Positions 33,615 through 42,772 of a stretch of 64,000 bases of DNA are shown here, in pieces. Location: contig JAPPIK010000056.1 in assembly GCA_028820655.1 (NCBI GenBank), positions 89,880 through 153,879 on the forward strand, read 5' to 3'. The number at the start of each line of letters is the position of its first letter. Positions within the stretch are counted from its first letter, which is position 1. This stretch comes from Candidatus Poribacteria bacterium (lineage in GTDB: Bacteria; Poribacteria; WGA-4E; JAJDTR01). The notes under the pieces are model-generated. The model saw only the letters and a program-made list of their open reading frames with translations, did no database searches and was not told where the DNA came from. The position numbers were made by a program, and so were the translations under genes.

Positions 33615-35396
33615 ATGGGTTGGGAAACATTGGGCCTGGACGCCTGGGTGACATTGGCTGTCGTTACATTAGTGCTCAATTTGTTGATTTTCACGCGTGT
33701 CAGTCCGGACGCAATCCTGCTTGGTGGCTTAATCCTGTTGCTGACAGCAAGGATTCTCACGCCTGCCGAAGCCTTCTCCGGATTCGCAAACCCCGGGATG
33801 ATTACGGTGGGGGTGCTTTTCGTCGTCACTGCCGCACTACGTGAGACGGGTGTCATTAACCTGATTGTTCGACACTTGCTCGGTCGCCCCAAATCGCTCT
33901 CGGCAGCGCTTTTTCGCATTGCGTTGCCTGTTGCAGCCACCAGCGCGTTTCTGAACAACACTCCCGTTGTCGCGACACTCCTACCGGCGGTTGATGAATG
34001 GGCGAAACAGAATCGTCTATCTGTATCCAAATTGTTGATCCCGCTAAGCTATTCGGCGATCTTGGGCGGGATGTGTACGCTGATAGGCACGAGCACCAAT
34101 TTGGTAGTCAACGGCCTGCTGGTAGAGTGGGGAAAACAGGGCCTTGGAATGTTCGACATCACGAAGGTCGGGTTGCCCTGCGCGTTGATAGGAACAATTT
34201 ACACGGTGGTGTTTAGCCGGTGGCTATTGCCCGAGAGGCGCCCGGTGCTTCGGCGAACCGATGATCCGCGCGAGTACACGGTCGAAATGCTTGTAGAAGG
34301 TGGTAGTTCTCTCGTAGGTCAATCGATCGAGCAAGCGGGGTTGCGGCATCTTGAGGGACTTTACTTGATGGAAATTGACCGCGACGGCCAAGTGATGGCT
34401 GCTGTTTCACCGCAAGAACGGCTTCGAGCAAGAGACCGCCTAATCTTTGTCGGGATTGTCGAATCAGTTGTCGATCTGCAGAAAATTCCCGGCTTAACCC
34501 CCGCCACAGATCAGATTTTCAAACTTGACACGCCAAGGTCCGAGCGATGTCTCATTGAAGCCGTCGTCTCAAACACTTGTCCGCTCGTTCGCCAAACCAT
34601 TCGCGAGGGGCAATTTCGTTCGACTTACAATGCGGTAGTTATTGCAGTCGCTCGAAATGGCGAACGCATCCGTCGAAAGATTGGAGACATCGTGTTGAGG
34701 GCAGGCGACACCCTACTGCTGGAGACCCATCCTTCGTTTGGGACTCAGCAGCGAAACTCGCGCGATTTCTTCTTGGTGAGCCAAGTGGCGGATTCCAACC
34801 CGCGGCGCCACAGCCATGCCTTGATGGCGATAGGGCTTCTGACCGGGATGGTTGCGATAGTGGTCGTCCAACCCGAACTCATGCTGAATGCCGCACTCTT
34901 AGCGGCCGGACTCATGCTCTTGACCGGTTGCTGCTCGATGGCAACGGTAAGACGCAGCATCAACTTGCAGGTCTTGCTAGTCATTGCGGCGTCTATAGGA
35001 ATTGGTCACGCAATGCAGAACACCGGAATTGCCGGCGCAATTGCGCGATCACTGATCGCGATGGCGGGCCAAAAACCGTTGCTCGTGTTAGCAGTGGTAT
35101 ATGTCATCACCTTGTTGTTCACCGAAACTTTAACCAACGTTGCGGCGGCTGTGCTCGTTTTCCCGATTGCAATTGCGACGGCTGACAACCTCGGCGCGAA
35201 TTTCATGCCGTTTGTAATCGTGACAATGGTGGCAGCGTCGGCGAGTTTTGCCACTCCGTTAGGTTATCAGACCAACTTGATGGTGTATGGGCCCGGCGGC
35301 TACCGTTTCAGTGACTACCTGCGAATCGGACTTCCGTTAGATATATTAGTAGGGGGTATAGCAATACTCCTCACACCTCTCGTATGGCCTCTCTGA
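33615..35396 (+). CDS. SLC13-family ion/anion transporter with two TrkA-C domains
   Basis: 593 residues from MGWETLGLDAW, which has CGAGGA upstream and a promoter just before it. Two membrane halves flank a cytoplasmic insert. The first half carries SAFLNNTPVVATLLPAV and GTSTNLVVNGLLV, the second TETLTNVAAAVLVFPIAIA and FATPLGYQTNLMVYGPGGY, the duplicated hairpin/SNT-type sodium and anion sites of DASS transporters. Between them (about 210-390) are two RCK_C/TrkA-C units (EMLVEGGSSLVGQSIEQAGL and EAVVSNTCPLVRQTIREGQF). Bacterial members move sulfate, dicarboxylates or phosphate. Single gene, own promoter. Confidence 0.88.
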   Translation: MGWETLGLDAWVTLAVVTLVLNLLIFTRVSPDAILLGGLILLLTARILTPAEAFSGFANPGMITVGVLFVVTAALRETGVINLIVRHLLGRPKSLSAALFRIALPVAATSAFLNNTPVVATLLPAVDEWAKQNRLSVSKLLIPLSYSAILGGMCTLIGTSTNLVVNGLLVEWGKQGLGMFDITKVGLPCALIGTIYTVVFSRWLLPERRPVLRRTDDPREYTVEMLVEGGSSLVGQSIEQAGLRHLEGLYLMEIDRDGQVMAAVSPQERLRARDRLIFVGIVESVVDLQKIPGLTPATDQIFKLDTPRSERCLIEAVVSNTCPLVRQTIREGQFRSTYNAVVIAVARNGERIRRKIGDIVLRAGDTLLLETHPSFGTQQRNSRDFFLVSQVADSNPRRHSHALMAIGLLTGMVAIVVVQPELMLNAALLAAGLMLLTGCCSMATVRRSINLQVLLVIAASIGIGHAMQNTGIAGAIARSLIAMAGQKPLLVLAVVYVITLLFTETLTNVAAAVLVFPIAIATADNLGANFMPFVIVTMVAASASFATPLGYQTNLMVYGPGGYRFSDYLRIGLPLDILVGGIAILLTPLVWPL

Positions 35397-35581
35397 AGAT
35401 TCTAGACCTATCGATTCCTGGTGCAACCGTGCGGCTCGAATCGCTAGTTTGTGCCTCAGCCGCATATAGTAGGTCAAAGGAACTGACTACGGGTGTGACT
35501 TGCAAGCAACAAAGGGGCAATTGTTAGCGGGAATTTGCGTCGAGCAATCTTGCCCGAAAATCGTTGGCTGGTTGAACGCAC

Positions 35582-36421
35582 ATGCTGAACTTTCGATTAA
35601 TCGATCCCTTGATTGAATTGGCACTTGTAGAGGATGTCGGCTCTGGCGACATTACCACTGAGTCCACTATTTCGAAATTTCAGGCTGCGAGAGGCACTAT
35701 CGTTGTACACAACAGCGGTGTCATTGCGGGGCTGCCTATTGCCGAACGTGTGTTTGGCAAGATTGATCCATCTCTCAAATTCGAGTCGTTTGTTTCAGAC
35801 GGTTACTTCGTGCAAGAGACAGCGCCGATCGCCAGTGTGACCGGTACAACGAGTTCAATTCTCACCAGTGAGCGTATCGCCCTCAACTTTCTGCAGCGGC
35901 TCTCGGGCACGGCGACACTAACCGCAGAGTTTGTTGCTGCCACGGCTGAGTACCCTGTTAAGATTCTCGACACTCGGAAAACAACGGCAGGCTGGCGGAC
36001 GATTCAAAAGTATGCTGTTCAGGTCGGCGGCGGGCATAACCATCGCTTTGGACTGTACGATGGTATTCTGATTAAGGATAACCACATCATTGCCGCTGGA
36101 GGCGTCGCTCGAGCCGTCGAGCAAGCCCGGATTATCGCACCACATACTTCAAGAATCGAGATAGAGGTGGAAACACTAGATCAGGTACAAGAAGCCTTGC
36201 AAGCCCAAGCCGATATTCTTCTGTTCGATAATATGCCCGTTGGCATAATGAAGGCGGCCGTTGAATTGGTCAACGGCAGAGCCATCACGGAAGCGTCGGG
36301 TGGAATCACGTTGGAAAAGGTCGAGGCTGTCGCGGCGTCAGGTGTAGACCTTATCTCTGTCGGTGCACTAACTCATTCGGCAGTACCGCTAGACATGAGT
36401 TTGGACTTGGAAATCTGTTAA
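35582..36421 (+). CDS. nadC: Nicotinate-nucleotide pyrophosphorylase (quinolinate phosphoribosyltransferase)
   Basis: 279 residues, the family length. The order of motifs is diagnostic: EDVGSGDITTEST, ERIALNFLQRLSGTATLTA, ILDTRKTTAGWR, VQVGGGHNHRFGLYDGILIKDNHI, EVETLDQVQEAL, EASGGITLEKV and DLISVGALTHS. It converts quinolinate and PRPP to nicotinate mononucleotide in de novo NAD synthesis. nadA and nadB are not adjacent. No strong ribosome binding site is seen before the ATG. Confidence 0.95.
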   Translation: MLNFRLIDPLIELALVEDVGSGDITTESTISKFQAARGTIVVHNSGVIAGLPIAERVFGKIDPSLKFESFVSDGYFVQETAPIASVTGTTSSILTSERIALNFLQRLSGTATLTAEFVAATAEYPVKILDTRKTTAGWRTIQKYAVQVGGGHNHRFGLYDGILIKDNHIIAAGGVARAVEQARIIAPHTSRIEIEVETLDQVQEALQAQADILLFDNMPVGIMKAAVELVNGRAITEASGGITLEKVEAVAASGVDLISVGALTHSAVPLDMSLDLEIC

Positions 36422-36551
36422 AGAGGGAGGGATTATTGGCACAGGCGAGTTGTTTGGGAAGCATTTTCCCGTGTTCAAGATTGATTCAGGAGCGCAGATC
36501 AAGCGGTTTCGGAGGTGACGATTTGTGTGGAAGGAGCCCATGGAATCATAA

Positions 36552-37613
36552 ATGCAAGAGTTCTTGAGTCGATCCCTAAATCGTAAAAACATCACACGCG
36601 GATTCGTATTTTTCGGCCTTTGTACGGTAGTTGGGTTGTGTGCTAGCTTCTTGTGGAGCGGCACTCAAGATCTTGGCACTCACATCCTGTCCATGCGGGG
36701 GAAGTTCATTCTCCTGGCAGGGTTGTGCATGCTCACGGATTGGCTGCTTGGGGGAGCGCGTATCCATATCTTTTGCCGGAAGATGACTACCGGCCTCACC
36801 TTCTATGACAGCATACGCGCGAATCTGTCAACTATATGCGTAGGAGGCATTACGCCCTTTCAGGCGGGCGGAGTGGGTCACATCTATATTTGCAGTCGTG
36901 TAGGGGTGCCCGTAGCAGGCTGTATTACGGCGGGGATTATATCTTTTACCGGCACCCTAATGTTCCTGTTTCTCGCCGCGGCGTACGTTGCCGTTCACGC
37001 ACCGGATTTCGTTCCCAGCGAAATCACGCGTGTTAGTCGATACACCCTGTTGATGTTTTCGCTCTTCCTCTCGTTTTTTCTCCTCATGGTGGTAAAGCCG
37101 AAGGTTTTTCTCATTCCTTTGACGCTGATGCGGTTTCCCGATCGTCGTGGATTCCACTTCGCGAGTAACCTTCTCAATCGATTGGTTACGACGCTCGACA
37201 AACTCATCACGGATCATGCGACGTACACTCGGATGTTCATCACGGATCACAAAGGGATTTGCGTCGTCAACTTTTTGTGTACTGCAGGAATCTATGCAAG
37301 TCGATTCACGGGCGGATATGTCATCGTTCGTGCGCTCGGCGGAGACGCGCCTTTCTGGCATGTAATCGCAATACAATCAATATTACACTTTGTCACACTG
37401 TTTGCGCCTAGCCCGGGCGCAGCCGGAATAGCTGAAGTCTTGACCGTTATATTTATGGGGAACCTCTTGGTTGGACACACGGGCGGGTTATATTCCCTGT
37501 TGACACGGTTTTTCACTACGTACTGCGGCGTGATAGTTGGAGGAATTGTGCTGGTATCACAACTGGCAAAAGATTTGGATTGGCAATCAAGCAAGGTCAC
37601 ACAAGCGAAGTAA
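36552..37613 (+). CDS. Flippase-like membrane protein (LPG synthase TM region / UPF0104)
   Basis: 353 residues with eight or so transmembrane helices (GFVFFGLCTVVGLCASFLW, ILLAGLCMLTDWLLGGARI, TLMFLFLAAAYVAV and others). The signature NLSTICVGGITPFQAGGVGHIY (T-P-x-x-x-G-G) and APSPGAAGIAEVL (S-P-G-x-x-G-x-x-E) identify the lysylphosphatidylglycerol synthase TM-region/AglD family. It lacks the soluble aminoacyltransferase domain, so a lipid-linked glycan flippase-like or glycosyltransferase-associated role is more likely than lipid aminoacylation. Stands between nadC and a decayed epimerase. Confidence 0.8.
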   Translation: MQEFLSRSLNRKNITRGFVFFGLCTVVGLCASFLWSGTQDLGTHILSMRGKFILLAGLCMLTDWLLGGARIHIFCRKMTTGLTFYDSIRANLSTICVGGITPFQAGGVGHIYICSRVGVPVAGCITAGIISFTGTLMFLFLAAAYVAVHAPDFVPSEITRVSRYTLLMFSLFLSFFLLMVVKPKVFLIPLTLMRFPDRRGFHFASNLLNRLVTTLDKLITDHATYTRMFITDHKGICVVNFLCTAGIYASRFTGGYVIVRALGGDAPFWHVIAIQSILHFVTLFAPSPGAAGIAEVLTVIFMGNLLVGHTGGLYSLLTRFFTTYCGVIVGGIVLVSQLAKDLDWQSSKVTQAK

Positions 37614-37670
37614 CCGACAGTCAGTTCTAACTGGGTATATGACCTTTCATCTTAGGAGTTCTACTTTGGG

Positions 37671-38634
37671 ATGAAATTGACAGCAGAACCACCAAGTAGG
37701 CATTTGCAATTGACGCCGCCGGCTTCATTGGCAGCCATTTGATGGACCTGTTAGTGGATCGTAGTTATCAAGTAACGTGCACTGTTCGGCAGACGAGCAC
37801 CCTACGGTGGCTTGAGACGCAGCTTGCCGGGAAGAGTCCGCCAATTCAATTAGTGGCCACCGACCTTAACGATCCGACTGTGTCACTACCGTCGTTACGA
37901 GGTGTCGACATTGCCATTCACCTCGCCGGTTTGACCAAAGCATTCGGTGCTGATGATTACTATCGTACACATGCCGAGGCGACTAGGCACTTGCTTGATG
38001 CTTGTGCAGCTAAAAATGGCAGTATGGTTAGGTTTCTCTACTGGAGCAGTTTGGTGGCATGCGGTCCAAGTCCAGGTGGCAGGCAAGCGTCTGAGGACAC
38101 GCAAGCGAATCCTCCGACAAATTACGGAAGAAGCAAATTAAAAGGGGAGATGGTCGTTCGCGAGTATGCGACTCGGTTGACTGTTCCATTATCCGTCCAC
38201 CTGCGGTTTACTGCCCTCGCGGAAAGGATATTTAATATTTTGGCGGGAAAAAAGGGATCTTGCCGATTGTCGGCAATCCAGGGCCGCAATTAAGTCTTGT
38301 GAATGTGAAGGATCTGGTCCGCGGGATTCACGCGGCGGCGGCCTCCGAACGCGCAGTGGGTGAAACCTCCTTCCTCATTGATGGCGTCGATCATACGTGG
38401 TCGTATGTAGCGAAGGCCATCGCTCACAGTTTGGAAACACGACCGTTACCACTGCACGTGCCGTATTTTCCCTTGGATGTCGTGGGCCATTTCACGGAAG
38501 TTCCCGCCAAATTCAGGGACGAGCCAGCTACTTTGAATCGCCGGAGGATGATTGATTTAAAACAGCAACATTGGATTTGCGACGATTCCAAGTCAGTGAG
38601 GGAACTTGCCTATCGCGCCGCCATTCCAATTTAA
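37671..38634 (+). pseudogene. NAD-dependent epimerase/dehydratase, multiply disrupted
   Basis: An extended SDR gene with several lesions. GFIGSHLMDLL marks the Rossmann start, but the preceding residues read FAIDAAGFIG where VTGxxGFIG is expected (Thr and Gly lost), and the start ATG at 37671 is in another frame. VDIAIHLAGLTKAFG, YWSSLVACG and YGRSKLKGEMVV (catalytic Tyr/Lys) are fine. At about 38187 a base is missing: the expected IIRPPAVYCPRGKDI continues in the next frame, which then meets TAA at 38233-38235 before resuming GKKGILPIVGNPGPQLSLVNVKDL. The ORF track's two pieces are its halves. Four independent defects argue for real decay. Confidence 0.75.
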
Positions 38635-38919
38635 CAGGGCATCAACGAAACCACCCGTTAGTATCTGGAAATGGGGTGGTTGTGATGCCATGATGCACTC
38701 AATATTCATCTAAGTGCTGTAGGGAACCCTGATTTGCGTACCTAACTAGCGTTCAATCGTGAAACACCTAATATGAAAGCTAGATTGACACAATGAAGAT
38801 TCGGTAATGTGGTCAGAACATTAAAGATGAGAAAGCCGCAATAACCGTCTCGCACCTTAACCGGATTGAGTTCACATCATATCGAATCTTGAAAATATTA
38901 GCGGTAAAGGAGAAAGATT

Positions 38920-39828
38920 ATGAGTATCACTGTAATACCTGGGGAAACGAAGATAGGATGGATTGGCACCGGCGTCATGGGGCGTTGGATGTGTCAACAC
39001 ATTATGGATTCCGGGTATTCGGCAACCGTGCACAACCGTACAAAGGAAAGGGCACAACCGTTGCTTGACGCCGGTGCAACGTGGGCGGAATCTTCGCAGG
39101 AGGTCGCCGCCGCGTCCGATGTAATCTTCACAATCGTCGGCTTTCCTCCGGATGTTCGCGATGTCTATTTGGGTGAAAACGGTATCCTCAAGGGGGCGAA
39201 GTCGGGAAGTATTATCGTCGATATGACGACGACAGAACCGTCGCTGGCGAAGGAGATTTACGCCAAAGCACGGTCACAAGGTATAGCTTCCGTTGACGCT
39301 CCCGTGTCGGGCGGTGATGTAGGCGCGCGGGAGGCTCGTCTCTCAATTATGGTCGGCGGCGACGAGGGCGCCGTCAACTCGATTATGCCTCTTTTTGAAG
39401 CAATGGGAAAAAGTATCGTGCATCAGGGAGGAACAGGCGCCGGGCAGCACACGAAAATGTGTAACCAGATTGTTGTTGCGGGGACCATGATCGGGGTCTG
39501 TGAGTCGCTTCTCTACGGTCACAAAGCGGGTTTAGACTTGGAGACGATGCTATCGTCAATTAGCGGAGGCGCTGCTGCCTGTTGGACGCTTGATAACTTG
39601 GCGCCGCGAGTCCTCAAACGCAATTTTGATCCCGGATTCTTCGTAGAACACTTCATCAAGGACATGGGCATTGCCCTTGATGAATCCAAAAAGATGGGCA
39701 TGAGCCTTCCGGGGCTTTCCCTTGTCCACCAACTTTACATTGCCGTGCAAGCTCAAGGGCACGGTAGACTTGGGACACATGCGCTGACGTTGGCGTTGGA
39801 ACAGATGTCTGGTGGAGGGACGGATTAA
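38920..39828 (+). CDS. NAD(P)-dependent beta-hydroxyacid dehydrogenase (HIBADH family)
   Basis: 302 residues with AAGGAGAAAG ahead of the ATG. The N-terminal Rossmann fold has [17 protein letters not shown] (GxGxMG) and [31 protein letters not shown] is the substrate-binding signature and [18 protein letters not shown] holds the catalytic Lys. The family covers 3-hydroxyisobutyrate dehydrogenase, tartronate semialdehyde reductase and glyoxylate/succinic semialdehyde reductases; which one cannot be fixed. A tartronate semialdehyde or glyoxylate reductase role would link with the glycolate oxidase subunits in this window, but that is inference. Confidence 0.88.
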   Translation: MSITVIPGETKIGWIGTGVMGRWMCQHIMDSGYSATVHNRTKERAQPLLDAGATWAESSQEVAAASDVIFTIVGFPPDVRDVYLGENGILKGAKSGSIIVDMTTTEPSLAKEIYAKARSQGIASVDAPVSGGDVGAREARLSIMVGGDEGAVNSIMPLFEAMGKSIVHQGGTGAGQHTKMCNQIVVAGTMIGVCESLLYGHKAGLDLETMLSSISGGAAACWTLDNLAPRVLKRNFDPGFFVEHFIKDMGIALDESKKMGMSLPGLSLVHQLYIAVQAQGHGRLGTHALTLALEQMSGGGTD

Positions 39829-39904
39829 TTGCTCGTGGGGCAATAGATCCGGTGGCATCGACACGTAGAATACGGAATTTGCCATTTAATCGGCAACTAT
39901 CCCT

Positions 39905-39930
39905 AGGGGGTCAACGATTGTTGACCCCTT
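39905..39930 (+). terminator. Hairpin terminator between the HIBADH gene and proA
   Basis: GGGGTCAAC-GATT-GTTGACCCC is a perfect 9-bp stem with a 4-nt loop followed by TTCT. It lies between convergent genes, 77 bp after the dehydrogenase stop and 57 bp beyond proA, so it may stop both. The U-tract is short. Confidence 0.65.
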
Positions 39931-39985
39931 CTCGCCGGTCTGATACTCGATTCCTTCCGAGAAACCCTATGGTTTCAACTCGCCT

Positions 39986-41248
39986 CTAAGTGCGCAACTG
40001 CCCGTTTCCATAGACGATGTATTTGTAACTCGTTAATCCTTCAAGCCCCATAGGCCCTCGACAGTGGAGTTTCTGCGTGCTGATGCCAACTTCCGCACCG
40101 AGTCCGAATTCATAACCGTCGGTAAAACAGGTGCTGGCGTTGACATATACTGCCGCCGAGTCGACCTCCCGCAGAAACCGCTGCGAGTTTGCATAGCTCT
40201 CGGTAACGATCGCGTCGGAGTGGTGCGATCCGTAGGTTTCGATGTGATTCACCGCGGCATCGAAGTCCGGAACAACCCGAATCGACAATATCTCATCCAG
40301 ATATTCCGTTCTCCAATCCTCCTTGGTTGCCGGCTTGGCATCGGGATGCAACTTTCGCGATTCCTCACAGCCCCGCAGCTCCACTCCCTTGGCCGCGAAC
40401 TTCTCACACATTGACGGGAGGAATTTCGGTGCGACCGACGCATGAACAAGCAACGTTTCCATTGCATTGCACACGGCAACTTTGTATCCCACTTTGGCGT
40501 TGATGCAAATATTCTCAGCCATGTTGATGTCGGCAGCCTCATCGACGTAAACATGGCAGATTCCGTCCGCGTGACCAACGACCGCGATGTCGGAGGTATT
40601 CATAATGCTACGGATGAACTCTTGGCTGCCTCGGGGAACGATGAGGTCGATGTGGTCGGACATTGAAATCATCTCCCATACCGCCTGTCGATCCGTGATG
40701 TCAACAATCTGTATCGCGCCAGGTACACCTTCTGTTTCCGCAGTCTCGGTCAATATGTTTGCTAGGGCGGTGTTTGAATGGATGGCTTCCGATCCGCCTC
40801 GCAGGATAACGCCATTGCCCGACTTGAGGCACAAAGCAGAGACCTCGACAGTGACATCCGGGCGCGACTCGTAGATGACACCGATAACGCCAATCGGGAC
40901 GCGAACTGTCCCAATCTTAAGTCCATTCGGGCGTTCCCCCATGTGAACAATCTCGCCGATCGGATCGGGCAACGCAGCAACCTGAAGGAGGTTGTCCGCC
41001 ATTTTTTCAATCTTCGTTTCGTCGAGCGCGAGTCGACTCATCAGGGGACCGGCAAGCCCGGTATCGCGTCCAGCTTTCAGATCAACTTCATTCGCGTCTC
41101 GAATTTTGTCCCTGAACCGAAGGATGTTTTCCGCCATTGCGACGAGCGCGCAATTGCGCACATCAGAGGATGTCTTGGAAAGTTTTCGCATCGCCGCTTT
41201 TGCGGTGCGTGCCTTGGATTCTACCATTGCACGAATCGTTTGACTCAC
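39986..41248 (-). CDS. proA: Gamma-glutamyl phosphate reductase
   Basis: 420 residues. Aldehyde dehydrogenase-fold motifs of ProA: GTVRVPIGVIGVIYESRPDVT, ALCLKSGNGVILRGGSEA, the catalytic Cys in KVAVCNAMETLLVH, and the C-terminal FGLGAEVGISTQKLHCRGPMGLEGLT. It reduces gamma-glutamyl phosphate to glutamate semialdehyde, the second step of proline synthesis. It is downstream of proB, with one small ORF in between, in the obgE-proB-proA cluster. Confidence 0.95.
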   Translation of the reverse strand: MSQTIRAMVESKARTAKAAMRKLSKTSSDVRNCALVAMAENILRFRDKIRDANEVDLKAGRDTGLAGPLMSRLALDETKIEKMADNLLQVAALPDPIGEIVHMGERPNGLKIGTVRVPIGVIGVIYESRPDVTVEVSALCLKSGNGVILRGGSEAIHSNTALANILTETAETEGVPGAIQIVDITDRQAVWEMISMSDHIDLIVPRGSQEFIRSIMNTSDIAVVGHADGICHVYVDEAADINMAENICINAKVGYKVAVCNAMETLLVHASVAPKFLPSMCEKFAAKGVELRGCEESRKLHPDAKPATKEDWRTEYLDEILSIRVVPDFDAAVNHIETYGSHHSDAIVTESYANSQRFLREVDSAAVYVNASTCFTDGYEFGLGAEVGISTQKLHCRGPMGLEGLTSYKYIVYGNGQLRT

Positions 41249-41281
41249 CTAGTTATCTCCTTTTCGTGTATTTCTCAACAG

Positions 41282-41563
41282 CTATTTGCACACTTTCAAT
41301 TCATCGATCTGTTTCAAGTTTTCTTCTAGACGGTGTAGAACTTCAATCTCACCTTCCCACTCTACCAAATCAATATCGTCGATTGGCGTGGTCGAACTAA
41401 CCAGCTCTTGTGACGAGCCGCCATATTTTTCTTCAAAGTGGGAAATTCGCCCTGTCGTTTTTTCAATCCCTAAGCGCAAAAAAGCAGCCTTTTTGAGGAA
41501 ACCGGAACGAATGAGACGTGCCGCAGATTCAGAATTCACGGTCCGGATTGTCAATAATTCCAT
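41282..41563 (-). CDS. Small unknown protein between proB and proA
   Basis: I take the start at MELLTIRTVNSESAARL (ORF residue 13), with AAAGGA upstream, giving 93 residues. It is acidic and helical (GFLKKAAFLRLGIEKTTGRISHFEEKYGGSSQEL, then DIDLVEWEGEIEVLHRLEENLKQI). I do not recognise the family with certainty; the size, charge and HFEEKYG/EWEGE pattern recall antitoxin-like small proteins, but no toxin partner lies next to it. It lies 39 bp after proB and 34 bp before proA, so it is cotranscribed with them. Confidence 0.6.
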   Translation of the reverse strand: MELLTIRTVNSESAARLIRSGFLKKAAFLRLGIEKTTGRISHFEEKYGGSSQELVSSTTPIDDIDLVEWEGEIEVLHRLEENLKQIDELKVCK

Positions 41564-41602
41564 GATCTCGTATTCCTTTCGACATAAGCGGCACATCATG
41601 TT

Positions 41603-42772
41603 TCACGCCTGTTCCATCAGCACCAGATTGTCTCGATGGATTACCTCTTCGTAGTAGCGTGATCCCAGGATTTTTTCGATCTCGCGGGTCCGTTTACCGA
41701 TAATCTTGGTAATGTCCTCAGTGTTGTAATTGACCAGTCCGCGGCCAAATTCATCCCTGTTTTCATCAAGGCATGACACGGTATCGCCGTATTCGAACTC
41801 GCCTTCCACACCTTGTACGCCGGATGCAAGGAGGCTTTTTCCTCGATCCACAAGGGCGGCTCGTGCCCCGTTGTCGACAAGCAAACGCCCCTTGGGCGGA
41901 CGCGAGTAAGCAATCCATCGTTTTCGCGAAGATTTAGGCGTTTGTGGGAGAAACAGTGTGCCGATATGCTCGCCACTAAGGATACGATTGACGGCCTCAG
42001 GTTCTTTTCCATCTGCCAGCACCATCATTTCGCCCGACCCTGTCACGATCTCCGCGGCTTGCAATTTCGTAACCATCCCGCCTGTGCCGCCTTGGGTGCC
42101 CGCTCTGCCGGCGGCTTTCCTTATGTCTTCGGAGATGACGGGAACAACGTTAATCAGCTCCGAGTGTGAGTCTCTTCGTGGATCACCGGTGAAGAAACCG
42201 GCCTGATCGGACAAAACAACCAGCAGATCGGCATCCGCCAAGTTGGTGACTTGGGCTGAAAGCGTGTCGTTGTCGCCGACCTTAATCTCTTCCACGGCCA
42301 CCGTGTCGTTCTCATTGATGATAGGCACCGTGCCAAGTTGCAGCAGCGTATTAAGGGTATTACTGATATGGGTGTACCGTTTGCGATTTGTAAAGTCATC
42401 TTGTGTCAGGAGCATCATCGCCGCCATCTCGCCATAATCCTGAAATCGATCCTCGTAGGCGTGCATCAATCGACTCTGGCCCACGGCTGCCGCCGCCTGC
42501 AATCCGGGAATCGTCCGCGGACGACTTGAAAGCCCGAGTGCGCCTACACCGGCAGCAATGGCGCCCGACGTAACAAGGATGACCTCTATGCCCGACTCCT
42601 TGACGCGTGCCAAATCGGCGACGAGCCTATCCAAGGCGTTATCATCCAGCTCGAATCCCCTCGAAATGGTGCTGCTGCCGACCTTTACAACGACACGCTT
42701 CACACCGGATAGTTGATCTCGGCTACTATCCGGCGTCGATGCCGCTGGTACTGTAGGCGAACTCGAATTCAT
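41603..42772 (-). CDS. proB: Glutamate 5-kinase with PUA domain
   Basis: Amino acid kinase domain (VVVKVGSSTISRGFELDD, VILVTSGAIAAGVGALGL, INENDTVAVEEIKVGDNDTLSAQVTNLADADLLVVLSDQAG, GTQGGTGGMVTKLQAAEIV) followed by a C-terminal PUA domain (GRLLVDNGARAALVDRGKSLLASGV). It phosphorylates glutamate for proline synthesis. The start is ambiguous: MNSSSPTVP at 42772 overlaps the obgE stop by 47 bp and gives 389 residues; a GTG just before KRVVVKVG would give a tighter, more typical N-terminus. Its upstream neighbour obgE reads straight into it. Confidence 0.93.
   Translation of the reverse strand: MNSSSPTVPAASTPDSSRDQLSGVKRVVVKVGSSTISRGFELDDNALDRLVADLARVKESGIEVILVTSGAIAAGVGALGLSSRPRTIPGLQAAAAVGQSRLMHAYEDRFQDYGEMAAMMLLTQDDFTNRKRYTHISNTLNTLLQLGTVPIINENDTVAVEEIKVGDNDTLSAQVTNLADADLLVVLSDQAGFFTGDPRRDSHSELINVVPVISEDIRKAAGRAGTQGGTGGMVTKLQAAEIVTGSGEMMVLADGKEPEAVNRILSGEHIGTLFLPQTPKSSRKRWIAYSRPPKGRLLVDNGARAALVDRGKSLLASGVQGVEGEFEYGDTVSCLDENRDEFGRGLVNYNTEDITKIIGKRTREIEKILGSRYYEEVIHRDNLVLMEQA

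Noticed and set aside
34577-35185. 202-residue ORF in a second plus frame
   Set aside because: Lies fully inside the SLC13 transporter and is rich in Arg/Ser/Gly as frame shadows are.
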